A stretch of 64,000 nt of DNA, taken from NCBI RefSeq assembly GCF_900111175.1, contig NZ_FOGI01000004.1, forward strand, positions 310,001 through 374,000, in the 5' to 3' direction. A program made the translations under genes and the position numbers. Source of the DNA: Actinokineospora terrae (GTDB lineage Bacteria; Actinomycetota; Actinomycetes; Mycobacteriales; Pseudonocardiaceae). Positions 50,676-59,696 of this stretch are shown here, piece by piece. How positions within the stretch are numbered: position 1 is the stretch's first letter; each line of letters opens with the position of its first letter. The notes under the pieces are model-generated. The model searched no databases. It had not been told where the DNA came from and saw only the letters and a list, made by a program, of their open reading frames with translations.

Positions 50676-50886
50676 TTGTGCCACCTCCGCTATCCGTCTC
50701 CGCTACCACCATTGTCCCCGACCCCGATCGGGGTACCGGGGAGTAACCCGAACAGGGGTCTGGGACACCCCGGCCACCTCGCAGGCGTGGCCCGCGTAGT
50801 GACAAGATGTCTTGTGGTGGCTGGCGGGGTCCGCGACCACGCCACGCACCGGCACCACCGTCGCTGTCGTTCGTCGAGGAGATCCC

Positions 50887-52257
50887 GTGACTGACACCTC
50901 CGCTGACCTTGTGATCCTGGGTGGCGGGTCCGGTGGCTATGCCTGCGCCTTCCGCGCCGCAGAGCTCGGACTCTCGGTCATCCTGGTGGAGAAAGACAAG
51001 GTCGGGGGCACCTGCCTGCACCGCGGCTGCATCCCGACCAAGGCGCTGCTGCACGCCGCCGAGGTCGCCGACAACGCGCGCGAGGGCGACCGGTTCGGGG
51101 TGAAATCCTCCCTCGAGGGAATCGACATCCAGGGCGTCAACTCCTACAAGGACGGTGTCGTCTCCGGTCTCTACAAGGGGCTCCAGGGCCTCTTTAAAGC
51201 GAATAAGGTGACCGTCGTCGAGGGCACCGGCAGCTTCGTCGGCCCGAACACCGTCGAGGTGGACGGCACCCGCTACACCGGCAAGCACGTCGTGCTCGCC
51301 ACCGGCTCGTACGCGCGCTCGCTGCCCGGCCTGGAGATCGGCGGCCGGATCATCACCAGCGACCAGGCGCTCAACCTCGACTACGTGCCGAGCAAGGTCG
51401 TCGTGCTCGGCGGCGGCGTCATCGGCGTCGAGTTCGCCAGCGTGTGGCGCTCCTTCGGCGCCGAGGTGACCATCGTCGAGGCGCTGCCCCGGCTGGTCCC
51501 GGCCGAGGACGAGTGGGCCTCCAAGCAGCTCGAGCGCGCCTTCCGCAAGCGCGGGATCAAGTTCAAGACCGGGGTCCGCTTCACCGGCGCCACCCAGGAC
51601 GACACCGGCGTCGTGGTCAGCCTGGAGTCGGGCGAGAGCCTGGAGGCCGACCTGCTGCTGGTCGCGGTCGGCCGCGGCCCCAACAGCGCAGGGCACGGCT
51701 ACGAGGAGGCCGGGCTCAAGCTCGACCGCGGCTTCGTGCTCACCGACGAGCGGCTGCGCACCAACCTGCCCGGCGTGTACGCCGTCGGCGACCTGGTGCC
51801 GGGCCTGCAGCTGGCGCACCGCGGCTTCCAGCAGGGCATCTTCATCGCCGAGGACATCGCGGGCCAGAACCCGAAGGTCATCGACGAGGCGGGCATCCCG
51901 CGGGTCACCTACTGCAACCCGGAGGTCGCCTCCGTCGGCCTGACCGAGGCGCAGGCCAAGGAGAAGTACGGCTCGGTGGAGACGCTGGTCTACGCGCTCT
52001 CCGGCAACGGCAAGAGCCAGATCCTCAAGACCAGCGGCGGTGTGAAGCTGGTCAAGTCCCCCGACGGCCCGGTGGTGGGCATCACCCTGGTCGGCGAGCG
52101 GGTCGGCGAGCTGATCGGCGAGGCGCAGCTGATCTACAGCTGGGAGGCCACCCCCGAGGACGTCGCCCCGCTGGTGCACGCCCACCCCACCCAGAACGAG
52201 TCCCTCGGCGAGGCGTTCCTCGCCCTCGCGGGCAAGCCCCTGCACGTGCACGGCTGA
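50887..52257 (+). CDS. lpdA: Dihydrolipoyl dehydrogenase (E3)
   Basis: FAD enzyme reoxidising dihydrolipoyl groups of 2-oxoacid dehydrogenase complexes with NAD. 456 residues from GTG 50887 behind GAGGAGATCCC. FAD-binding GGGSGGYACAFRAAELG (about 12-28), redox disulfide GGTCLHRGCIPTK (about 42-54), NAD-binding VLGGGVIGVEFASVW (near 177), C-terminal His-Glu pair in HAHPTQNESLGEAF. The E2 gene follows after 65 bp. Confidence 0.95.
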   Translation: MTDTSADLVILGGGSGGYACAFRAAELGLSVILVEKDKVGGTCLHRGCIPTKALLHAAEVADNAREGDRFGVKSSLEGIDIQGVNSYKDGVVSGLYKGLQGLFKANKVTVVEGTGSFVGPNTVEVDGTRYTGKHVVLATGSYARSLPGLEIGGRIITSDQALNLDYVPSKVVVLGGGVIGVEFASVWRSFGAEVTIVEALPRLVPAEDEWASKQLERAFRKRGIKFKTGVRFTGATQDDTGVVVSLESGESLEADLLLVAVGRGPNSAGHGYEEAGLKLDRGFVLTDERLRTNLPGVYAVGDLVPGLQLAHRGFQQGIFIAEDIAGQNPKVIDEAGIPRVTYCNPEVASVGLTEAQAKEKYGSVETLVYALSGNGKSQILKTSGGVKLVKSPDGPVVGITLVGERVGELIGEAQLIYSWEATPEDVAPLVHAHPTQNESLGEAFLALAGKPLHVHG

Positions 52258-52322
52258 CCGTGGACGGCTCAGCCCCAACCCGCCCGTCAGCCAAGCAGCA
52301 AGCACGAGGAGTCTGAACAACC

Positions 52323-54080
52323 ATGGCGTTCTCCGTTGAGATGCCCGCCCTCGGTGAGAGCGTCACCGAGGGCACCGTCACCCGCTGGCTCAAGCAGGAG
52401 GGCGACACCGTCGAGCTCGACGAGCCGTTGGTCGAGGTGTCCACCGACAAGGTCGACACCGAGATCCCCTCGCCCGCCGCCGGTGTGCTGCAGAAGATCG
52501 TCGCCGCCGAGGACGAGACGGTGGCGGTCGGCGCGCAGCTGGCCATCATCGGCGACGGCTCGGACGCCGACCCGGGTGCCGGCTCCGACGCGAGCTCCGA
52601 CTCCGGTGCCGAGCAGGCCGCCGAGCCCGAGGCGCAGCCGGAGCAGGCGCAGGCGCAGGCCGAGGCGCCCAAGCCGGAGCCCTCCGCCGACGCCCCCAAG
52701 GGCGGCGACGGCAAGGGCACCGACGTGACCATGCCCGCGCTCGGCGAGAGCGTCACCGAGGGCACCGTCACCCGCTGGCTCAAGCAGGTCGGCGACAGCG
52801 TCGAGGTCGACGAGCCGCTGGTCGAGGTGTCCACCGACAAGGTCGACACCGAGATCCCGTCGCCGGTCGCGGGCACCCTGCTGGAGATCAGCGCCGGTGA
52901 GGACGCCACGGTCGAGGTCGGCGGCAAGCTCGCGGTGATCGGCGAGGCTGGCAGCGCCCCCGCGGCGGAGCAGGCACCGGAGCCCGAGCAGGAAGCCCCC
53001 AAGGCCGAGCCGAGGCAGGAGGCCCCGAAGGCGGAGCCGAAGCCGGAGCCCAAGCAGGAAGCGCCCCAGCAGGCGGCGCCCAAGGCCGAGCCCGCGCCGG
53101 TCGCCAAGGCGGAGCCGTCGAGCAACGGCGGTGGCTCCCCGTACGTGACCCCGCTGGTGCGCAAGCTGGCCGCCGAGCACGGCGTCGACCTGTCCGGGCT
53201 CTCCGGCACCGGGGTCGGCGGCCGCATCCGCAAGCAGGACGTGCTCGCCGCCGCCGAGGCCAAGAAGGCCCCGGCCCCGCAGCAGAGCGCGCCCAGCACC
53301 CCGGCGCCCGCCGCGGCGGCCTCGCCGGCGCCGTCCGCGTCCACTTCGGACGCCTCGCTGCGCGGCACCACGCAGAAGCTGACCCGCCTGCGCCAGACGG
53401 TGTCGCGGCGCATGGTCGAGTCGCTGCAGACCGCGGCCCAGCTCACCCAGGTGATCGAGGTCGACGTGACCCGCATCGCCAAGCTGCGGGCCAAGTCCAA
53501 GACCGCGTTCGAGCAGCGCGAGGGCGTCAAGCTGACCTTCCTGCCGTTCTTCGCCAAGGCGGCGGTCGAGGCGCTCAAGCAGCACCCGAAGCTCAACGCC
53601 TCGATCAACGACGAGACCAACGAGGTCACCTACCACGGCGCCGAGCACCTGGGCATCGCGGTGGACACCGAGCGCGGCCTGCTCACCCCGGCCATCCGCG
53701 ACGCCGGTGACCTGAGCATCAGCGGCCTCTCGCACAAGATCGCCGACCTCGCGGCGCGCACCAGGGCGAACAAGGTCACCCCGGACGAGCTGTTCGGCGC
53801 GACGTTCAACCTGACCAACCTGGGCAGCCAGGGCGCGCTGTTCGACACCCCGATCATCCAGCTGCCGCAGGTGGCGATCCTGGGTGTCGGCCTGGTCGTG
53901 AAGCGGCCGGTCGTGGTGACCGACTCCGGCGGCGACGACACCATCGCCATCCGGTCCATGGTGTACCTGGCGCTGACCTACGACCACCGCCTCGTCGACG
54001 GCGCGGACGCGGGCCGGTTCCTCACCGCGGTGAAGAACCGCCTGGAAGAGGGCGCGTTCGAGGGCGACCTCGGGCTGTAG
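52323..54080 (+). CDS. sucB: 2-oxoacid dehydrogenase E2 (dihydrolipoyl succinyl/acetyltransferase) with two lipoyl domains
   Basis: 585 residues: lipoyl domain 1 (about 2-76, Lys43 in STDKVDTE), Ala/Glu/Pro linker, lipoyl domain 2 (about 135-208, Lys174), a second linker, peripheral-subunit-binding domain ([19 protein letters not shown], about 275-310), then the catalytic domain ending [15 protein letters not shown] with the active His. Two lipoyl domains are usual for actinobacterial DlaT/SucB. The C-terminal type suggests succinyl/acetyl; mycobacterial DlaT serves pyruvate dehydrogenase, so the exact complex is open. LipB, encoded nearby, modifies it. Confidence 0.93.
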   Translation: MAFSVEMPALGESVTEGTVTRWLKQEGDTVELDEPLVEVSTDKVDTEIPSPAAGVLQKIVAAEDETVAVGAQLAIIGDGSDADPGAGSDASSDSGAEQAAEPEAQPEQAQAQAEAPKPEPSADAPKGGDGKGTDVTMPALGESVTEGTVTRWLKQVGDSVEVDEPLVEVSTDKVDTEIPSPVAGTLLEISAGEDATVEVGGKLAVIGEAGSAPAAEQAPEPEQEAPKAEPRQEAPKAEPKPEPKQEAPQQAAPKAEPAPVAKAEPSSNGGGSPYVTPLVRKLAAEHGVDLSGLSGTGVGGRIRKQDVLAAAEAKKAPAPQQSAPSTPAPAAAASPAPSASTSDASLRGTTQKLTRLRQTVSRRMVESLQTAAQLTQVIEVDVTRIAKLRAKSKTAFEQREGVKLTFLPFFAKAAVEALKQHPKLNASINDETNEVTYHGAEHLGIAVDTERGLLTPAIRDAGDLSISGLSHKIADLAARTRANKVTPDELFGATFNLTNLGSQGALFDTPIIQLPQVAILGVGLVVKRPVVVTDSGGDDTIAIRSMVYLALTYDHRLVDGADAGRFLTAVKNRLEEGAFEGDLGL

Positions 54081-54092
54081 TCGTACCTGAGC

Positions 54093-54127
54093 GCGAGGGC
54101 CGTCTCCCGGTGGGGGGCGGCCCTCGC
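54093..54127 (+). terminator. Terminator after the E2 gene
   Basis: 10-bp perfect stem (54093-54102 with 54118-54127), 15-base loop, 12 bases past the stop. Confidence 0.65.
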
Positions 54128-54188
54128 CGCGTCCGGGGTTGATCGACCCGAACGTGCGGGGTGCCCGGCTGGTTGGGACGATCAGGAC

Positions 54189-55064
54189 ATGCGCGTACTC
54201 GTCGCCGGGTCATCCGGTCTCATCGGCACCGCTCTCGTGGCCAGGTTGCGCGCGGACGGCGACGAGGTGGTGCGGCTGGTGCGGCGCCGGGCGCAGGCTC
54301 CGGACGAGCGCACCTGGGACCCGCCTGCCGGGGTGATCGCCGCGGACGCGCTGTCCGGGGTGGACGCGGTGGTGAACCTGTGCGGCGCCGGGATCGGCGA
54401 CCGGCGGTGGAGCCACGCGCGCAAGCAGGTGCTGCTGGACTCGCGGGTGGAGCCGACCGAGGTGCTGGCCGCCGCGGTCGCCGAGCACGGGATCCCGGTG
54501 CTGGTGAACGGGTCCGCGGTCGGGTACTACGGCGACACAGACGGTCCGGCCGACGAGAGCACGCCAGCGGGGTCGGGGTTCCTGGCCGAGCTGTGCGTGC
54601 GGTGGGAAGCGGCGACGGAGGCCGCTGCCGGTGCCCGGGTCGTGCTGGCGCGGTCGGGTCAGGTGCTGTCGCAGCGCGGTGGGCTGCTGGGGCGCCTGCG
54701 GCCGCTGTTCGCCCTCGGGCTCGGCGGGCGGCTGGGCGACGGCACCCAGTACCTGCCGTGGATCCACGTGGACGACGAGGTGGACGCGTTGGCGTTCGTG
54801 CTGCGCAACGACATCGCCGGGCCGGTGAACCTGGTCGGGCCCGCGCCCGCGACCAACGCCGAGTTCACCAAGGCCTTCGGCGCGGCCAAGTCCCGCCCCG
54901 CGGTCCTGCCGGTGCCCAGGGCGGCGCTGCGGCTGGCGACCGGCGACTTCGCCGACGAGATCCTGCGCAGCCAACTGGTGGCGCCGAAGGTGTTGCGGGA
55001 CAACGGGTTCGTCTTCCGGTACGACACCGTCGAACGGGCCTTGGCCGCCACCGAGGCGCGGTGA
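54189..55064 (+). CDS. TIGR01777 family SDR-type protein
   Basis: 291 residues from ATG 54189. NAD(P)-binding [15 protein letters not shown] (about 5-19) begins a Rossmann fold. [14 protein letters not shown] and [12 protein letters not shown] (active YxxxK region altered) are standard for the TIGR01777/YfcH family; DUF1731-like C-terminus [19 protein letters not shown]. Occupies the Rv2216 position between the E2 gene and lipB. Enzymatic substrate unknown. Stop overlaps the next start (GTGA). Confidence 0.88.
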   Translation: MRVLVAGSSGLIGTALVARLRADGDEVVRLVRRRAQAPDERTWDPPAGVIAADALSGVDAVVNLCGAGIGDRRWSHARKQVLLDSRVEPTEVLAAAVAEHGIPVLVNGSAVGYYGDTDGPADESTPAGSGFLAELCVRWEAATEAAAGARVVLARSGQVLSQRGGLLGRLRPLFALGLGGRLGDGTQYLPWIHVDDEVDALAFVLRNDIAGPVNLVGPAPATNAEFTKAFGAAKSRPAVLPVPRAALRLATGDFADEILRSQLVAPKVLRDNGFVFRYDTVERALAATEAR

Positions 55065-55669
55065 GGCGGCTCGCGGCGATCGGAGTCCTGCTGCTCGGCG
55101 TGTTCTTCGTGCTGGGCAAGGTCGTCTCCGACGTGACACCGGGGCTGGACGTGGCGGTCGCCGACACCCTGGGCGCCGACTGGCAGGGCGGGGTCGGGCG
55201 GGTCGCGTACGCGGGCAGCCTGGTGCTCGGGCCGGTGCTGCCCGCGGTGGCGGCGCTCGGGCTGGTCGTGGCGGCGGTGGTGAACCGGGGCAGGCCGCGG
55301 CTGATGGGGCTGCTGCTGCGGTGCGTGCTGCTGCTGGCGGTGTGCCGGGCGGTGTCGCTGGTCAAGCCGCTGTTCGACCGGGCGCGGCCGCGCGACTACC
55401 CGGACCTCAGCTTCCCCAGCGGGCACGTGGTGTCGGTGGCGTCGGTCGGGTTCACCGCGGTCGTGCTGTGCGCGTGGCTGGCCAGACACCGGCTGCGGCT
55501 GGTGGTGGCGATCTCGTCGGTCGCGGTGGCCCTGGCCGCGCTGTGCCGGATCCTGCTCGACGTGCACTGGCTGACCGACGTGGTGGGCGCGACGCTGGGT
55601 GTGACGGCGGTCGGTCTGCTTGCCGGGGTCGCCCTCCGGCTGCTGCCCGCGCGTACGCTGGGGCCGTGA
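55061..55669 (+). CDS. PAP2-type membrane phosphatase
   Basis: 202 residues with about six helices. The three phosphatase motifs are visible: [11 protein letters not shown] (about 105-115), SFPSGH (about 120-125) and the [14 protein letters not shown] region with the nucleophile-side His (near 167). Acts on lipid pyrophosphates or phosphatidic acid at the membrane. Start GTG 55061 and stop 55667-55669 both overlap neighbouring genes by 4 bases, so it is inserted tightly into the SDR-lipB pair. Confidence 0.87.
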   Translation: MRRLAAIGVLLLGVFFVLGKVVSDVTPGLDVAVADTLGADWQGGVGRVAYAGSLVLGPVLPAVAALGLVVAAVVNRGRPRLMGLLLRCVLLLAVCRAVSLVKPLFDRARPRDYPDLSFPSGHVVSVASVGFTAVVLCAWLARHRLRLVVAISSVAVALAALCRILLDVHWLTDVVGATLGVTAVGLLAGVALRLLPARTLGP

Positions 55670-56388
55670 GCACCCTCTCCTGCCGCGCCGACACCCACCC
55701 GGTCTCGGTGCGCGAAGTCGGCACCATCGACTACCACGAGGCCTGGGCACTGCAGCGCGACCTGGTGGACGCGCGCGCCGACGGCACCGGCTCCGACACG
55801 CTGCTGCTGCTGGAGCACCCCTCGGTCTACACGGCGGGCAAGCGCACCACGCCCGAGGAGCGCCCGACCGACGGCACCGAGGTCGTCGACGTCGACCGCG
55901 GCGGGAAGATCACCTGGCACGGGCCGGGGCAACTGGTCGGCTACCCGATCATCAAGCTGTCCGACCCGGTCGACGTGGTGAACTACGTGCGCCGCGTCGA
56001 AGAGGGCCTGATCGCGATGTGCGCCCACCTCGGCCTCACCACCGGCCGCGTCGAGGGCCGCAGCGGCGTCTGGCTCCCCGCGGGCGGGGGTCGGCCCGAG
56101 CGCAAACTCGGCGCCATCGGCATCCGCGTCCAACGCGGCGTCACCCTGCACGGCTTCCAGATCAACTGCGACGCCGACCTCTCGGCGTTCGACACGATCG
56201 TCCCGTGCGGCATCAAGGACGCGGGCGTGACCTCCCTGACCGAGGAACTCGGCCGCCAGGTCACCGTCGCCGAGGTCCTCGACCTGGCCCGCACCGCAAT
56301 CCCCGACGCCCTCGACGGCGCACTCCCGGTCGCAGAGCACTGGATCCCCCGCCCCACCGCCCCCGGCGTCACCTTCGCCCTGGCCTGA
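55666..56388 (+). CDS. lipB: Lipoyl(octanoyl) transferase LipB
   Basis: Transfers octanoate from acyl-carrier protein to lipoyl domains. 240 residues from GTG 55666. [16 protein letters not shown] (about 39-54), [17 protein letters not shown] (about 77-93), the catalytic Lys in [10 protein letters not shown] and Cys in [13 protein letters not shown] are present. Target: the two lipoyl lysines of the E2 encoded upstream. lipA, which normally follows, is absent here. Confidence 0.95.
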   Translation: MSTLSCRADTHPVSVREVGTIDYHEAWALQRDLVDARADGTGSDTLLLLEHPSVYTAGKRTTPEERPTDGTEVVDVDRGGKITWHGPGQLVGYPIIKLSDPVDVVNYVRRVEEGLIAMCAHLGLTTGRVEGRSGVWLPAGGGRPERKLGAIGIRVQRGVTLHGFQINCDADLSAFDTIVPCGIKDAGVTSLTEELGRQVTVAEVLDLARTAIPDALDGALPVAEHWIPRPTAPGVTFALA

Positions 56389-56523
56389 CCCGCCACACCC
56401 ACCGCCGCGGCAGAGCCGCCCCTGGGGGCGTCGGCTTTCTGGTGACGGCTTTCACCGGCACACCCCCGGGCGCCCTCGCCCCGGGGTGCTTCGCCATGCG
56501 CTGCCGGAGGCCCTCCCCGTCAA

Positions 56524-56616
56524 CCCCAGCCCCCACCCTCTCCGGGGGGCGGCCCCGGCTCCATTTTATCGGGTGACGGTTGCGGGCCAAGCGGGTTGGC
56601 GGAAGCTGTGGACAGG
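56524..56616 (+). repeat. Dispersed repeat, diverged copy C
   Basis: Shares the 28-base core CCCCAGCCCCCACC...GGGGGGCG with copy B (56524-56551), then diverges. TGTGGACAG at 56607-56615 (one mismatch from a DnaA box read on the minus strand) lies at a similar distance. Like the other copies, it sits between convergent genes (lipB and the first membrane-array gene). Confidence 0.6.
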
Positions 56617-56664
56617 TCGGGCGTTGTGGATGGACGCGAGCTGGGGAAAGAGGCTGGGGCGCGG

Positions 56665-57003
56665 GGAGGCATCACCCGGAAGTGGGTCCGGTGTGGACTG
56701 GAGTGCCGGATTGGGACGGGCTACGGCGGCCAGAGCACGGTCGGGTAGCCGAGCCGGCGTCAATCGGAAGTGGACGTGCCGGACTTGCGACGGGCTGCGG
56801 CGATCAAGGAATGGTCGGGGGAGCCGAAGGGGCGTCATCCGGAAATAGGTCAGATATGGACGCGCCGGATTCGAGACGGCCGCAGCGACCAAGGAGCGGT
56901 CCGGGGAGCCGAAGGGGCGTCACCGGGGAGTGGGTCAGGTGTGGGCTGGGGTGCCCGACCTGAGGCGGGCTACGGCGACCAGGGAGTGGTCGGGGTAGCC
57001 GAG
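56665..57003. repeat. Four tandem units derived from the 3' end of the adjacent gene
   Basis: Degenerate direct repeats of about 75-90 bp: 56665-56753, 56754-56828, 56829-56913 and 56914-57003. Shared words in each: GGCRTCA, GGAAGTGG or similar, a CCGGA/CCCGAC step, GGGCTACGGCG or similar, TGGTCGGGG and AGCCGA. The fourth unit is the real last 22 codons plus stop (56935-56937) of the membrane protein gene; the other three are outside any gene. Confidence 0.8.
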
Positions 57004-57579
57004 GGCGGTGAGGGGGGCGGGAGGGCCTGCGAGCCAGATGTGGCCGGTGGTGGTCAGGTGGTCGACGAGCGGGGTGGGGACGGCGGTGAGGGTGGCGTGG
57101 AGGGTGGTGCCGTCGGGGAGGGTGAGGGTGGCCGCGGCGGTGGTGAGGTCGCCGGAGTCGGTGGGCCAGGGGTCGAGGGTGGCGGGGACCCGGCACCAGG
57201 GGCCGCGGCGGGTCAGCCACGGGAGGCGCCACTCGGCGACGCGGCCACCGAGGCGGGCGAGGCCGAAGCCGGTCAGGCAGAACACGGCCACCAGGAACCC
57301 GACCCCGGACGTCGTCGGCGCCTTGGCGAAGGTCACCACCGCGGCGGCGGGCCACACCAGCACCACGACCACCGCCGGGGTCATCGCCATCGCCGCCCGG
57401 ACGCGGACCTCCCTGGCCAGGGTCGACCGCGGCACTGCGGACAGGTGCGGAGAGGCGAGCCCCAGGGCGAACGTGGCCACCGCGGCCCCGTACACCAGCC
57501 CACGCCCCAAGTCGTGGACGGCGTACAGCACAACACTGACCAACCCGATCACGGCTAACACCGCACGAACGACCATCAC
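56935..57579 (-). CDS. Membrane-array protein 7 (short, single-unit member)
   Basis: 214 residues from GTG 57579 (or ATG 57576), 6 bp after the upstream gene's stop. About four helices (residues 1-105), then one soluble beta domain with LTLPDGTTLHATL and a final ALGYPDHSLVAVARLR, equivalent to the GFPGYPLLAVG ending of its paralogues. It is about half the length of the others, with one soluble domain instead of two. Its 3' end is copied in the downstream tandem repeats. Function unknown. Confidence 0.7.
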   Translation of the reverse strand: MMVVRAVLAVIGLVSVVLYAVHDLGRGLVYGAAVATFALGLASPHLSAVPRSTLAREVRVRAAMAMTPAVVVVLVWPAAAVVTFAKAPTTSGVGFLVAVFCLTGFGLARLGGRVAEWRLPWLTRRGPWCRVPATLDPWPTDSGDLTTAAATLTLPDGTTLHATLTAVPTPLVDHLTTTGHIWLAGPPAPLTALGYPDHSLVAVARLRSGTPAHT

Positions 57580-57585
57580 ACCCCC

Positions 57586-58662
57586 TTAGCCCACCCGCGC
57601 GTAAGCGGCGTGGGGCAGCCCAGGGAATCCAACCGCCACCCGCCTGCCGTTCCCCGCGACCCACAGACTCGAACTGTCGCCCGCAGCCCCCACCAAATCC
57701 ACCGACGCAGCAGGCAGCACCACCTCGCGACTGCCCCCATCGGCGAACCGCAACACCACCACCACACGAGCAGTACCGCCCCGACGCGTCTCACACACAC
57801 CAAGCACAGCGTCCGCCCGCACCCACTCCCCCGAGCCGACTAACCCAGGCAGCACCAGGTCCCACCCCCGATGGCCGACAACAAGCGCCGTGAACACCCC
57901 GCTGACCACCACGAACACCAACCACATCACACCCACGTAATGCGCAGCGACCAAGGCCAAGCCCACCAACCCCACACCCCACACCAGAACGAGCTGCGCA
58001 AACACCAAGAGCACCCGATCACGCAGAGTCCTAGCCCACCGCTCAGTCACCCCTGCCGCCCCCGACACCGGCACTGCCACCGCTGTGGCGGACTCCGGCG
58101 CCGCGCCCGACACCTGCCCTGTCACGCCAGCCACCGATTCTGTCACCGCCGCCGGTTCGGCAACGCCCAGGAGCGGCCGGGATACCTTGGCTGGGAACAG
58201 TTCGCGTGACCCAGGCACCCGTAGCACCGCCCACTTCCCCCGCCCGCGCACCAGGTCCACCGAGTCGGTGATCATCGCCAGGTGGGCTGGGTCGATACGC
58301 ACCTCGAACACCGTCAGGCCGTCGTCGGTCACCTCGATCAACGAAGACCAGCGGCCACGGCGCAGCACGCGGGCAGGCACCGTCTGCCACGGATGTGAGT
58401 GCAGGCAAGGAAGGCCGTGGTTCACCCACGTGGAGTTACTGCCCGGCAACGGAGCCCACAGCACGGTGAGCAACAACGGTGTAAGTGCCGTCAACCCCCC
58501 AGGCAGTCCAAAGTGGTCCACCACTGCGGCGAAAGCCCAGAACACCAAGCAAAAGGCGATACCCGCGACACCGAGGGCCCGGGAGCTCACCCCCGTCCGG
58601 TACCGCCGTTCCCACACGCGGACCAGGATCGCCGTGATCGGGTCGCGAGCAGCGGGTGTCAT
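57586..58662 (-). CDS. Membrane-array protein 6
   Basis: 358 residues from ATG 58662, overlapping the previous stop by 4 bases. Helix pair (about 28-70), beta domain 1 (PWQTVPARVLRRGRWSSLIEV through VLRVPGSRELFPAKVS), a Val/Ala/Ser-rich linker about 35 residues longer than in siblings, helix pair 2, and beta domain 2 ending RRVAVGFPGLPHAAY. Family unrecognised; topology predicted by eye. Confidence 0.75.
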   Translation of the reverse strand: MTPAARDPITAILVRVWERRYRTGVSSRALGVAGIAFCLVFWAFAAVVDHFGLPGGLTALTPLLLTVLWAPLPGSNSTWVNHGLPCLHSHPWQTVPARVLRRGRWSSLIEVTDDGLTVFEVRIDPAHLAMITDSVDLVRGRGKWAVLRVPGSRELFPAKVSRPLLGVAEPAAVTESVAGVTGQVSGAAPESATAVAVPVSGAAGVTERWARTLRDRVLLVFAQLVLVWGVGLVGLALVAAHYVGVMWLVFVVVSGVFTALVVGHRGWDLVLPGLVGSGEWVRADAVLGVCETRRGGTARVVVVLRFADGGSREVVLPAASVDLVGAAGDSSSLWVAGNGRRVAVGFPGLPHAAYARVG

Positions 58663-59696
58663 GGCCGGGTGATGGTGCCGACCGCGAGGAGCGGAAAGCC
58701 GGGGAAGCCTGCTGCGACCGTGCCTTCCGTGCCGGTGACCCACAGGGTGCCGCTGTCCACCACGGCTCCCAGCAGGTCCACGGAGGCGGCGGGCATGGTC
58801 ACCACGCGTGTGGTGCCGTCGTCGAAGCGCAGGGTGGCTGTGGCGTTGGCGGTGCTGTCTCGGCGCGTGGTCCAGTTGCTGGGTGCCGCGGCCGCGCGGA
58901 CCCACTCCCCCGAGGCGACCAGCGCGGGTAGCCGGATGTCCGCGAGGCGGTGGCGCATCACGAAAGCGGCGACGGCCAGCACGCACACGAAGACACCCGC
59001 GGCCAAGGCGATCGCGTAGGGCGAGCTCCAGATGAGCGCGCTGACGAGCGAGAGCACCCCCAGCACGAGGGCCAGCTGGGCGGCCACCCACAAGAGACGG
59101 TCACGGGCCAGGCCCGCCCACCGCTCGGTCACCGCAACCGCGGGCACCTCGGCGGGCTCGACCGGACCCCGGACCCTGGCCGGGAACATCTCGCGCGACC
59201 CCGGTACCCGCAGGACCGCGCGCTTGCCCCGTTCGCGGATCAGGTACGCGGTGTCGGTGATCATGGCCCGGTGCGCCGGGTCGATCCACACCTGGAACAC
59301 GACCGGCGCGCCGTCGTCGGTCACCTCGACCACCGACGACCACCGACCGGCGCGCAGCACCCGTGCCCGGACCGCCCGCCACGGGTGGATGTTCAGCTGC
59401 CGGAGGGTCGAGCGCACCCAGCGGTAGTGCGAACCCGGCAGCCAGTAGCCGATCAGGATGAGGGCGTTGTTCACGACGAGGATGATCGGCAGCGGCGTGT
59501 TGATGCTCTCCGCCAGGAGGAACATGGCGATGGCGAACAGCAGGAGCACGCTGGAGACGACCGTGAGCGCGCGGGTGCTGGCCCCGGACCGGTACCGCAG
59601 GTGCCACACCCACATCAGGATCGACGTCGTCGGGTCGTGTGCGGCGATCACCCCCTCCCGCGGCGCGGCGACGGGCGAGTCATGAGTGCTGGTCAT
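58659..59696 (-). CDS. Membrane-array protein 5
   Basis: 345 residues from ATG 59696; both ends are in 4-base overlaps. N-terminal DPTTSILMWVWHLRYRSGA, helix pair, domain 1 with VWIDPAHRAMITDTAYLIR and LRVPGSREMFPARV, second helix pair, HRLADIRLPALVASGEWVRA, then domain 2 with LRFDDGTTRVVTMPAASVD and the closing AAGFPGFPLLAVG. No catalytic motif, no signal peptide. Closest in pattern to members 4 and 6. Confidence 0.78.
   Translation of the reverse strand: MTSTHDSPVAAPREGVIAAHDPTTSILMWVWHLRYRSGASTRALTVVSSVLLLFAIAMFLLAESINTPLPIILVVNNALILIGYWLPGSHYRWVRSTLRQLNIHPWRAVRARVLRAGRWSSVVEVTDDGAPVVFQVWIDPAHRAMITDTAYLIRERGKRAVLRVPGSREMFPARVRGPVEPAEVPAVAVTERWAGLARDRLLWVAAQLALVLGVLSLVSALIWSSPYAIALAAGVFVCVLAVAAFVMRHRLADIRLPALVASGEWVRAAAAPSNWTTRRDSTANATATLRFDDGTTRVVTMPAASVDLLGAVVDSGTLWVTGTEGTVAAGFPGFPLLAVGTITRP

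Noticed and set aside
48613..52320. 1235-codon open frame on the minus strand
   Set aside because: Antisense to pepA, lpdA and their neighbours; composition is the Arg/Gly/Val/His-rich pattern of high-GC shadow frames.
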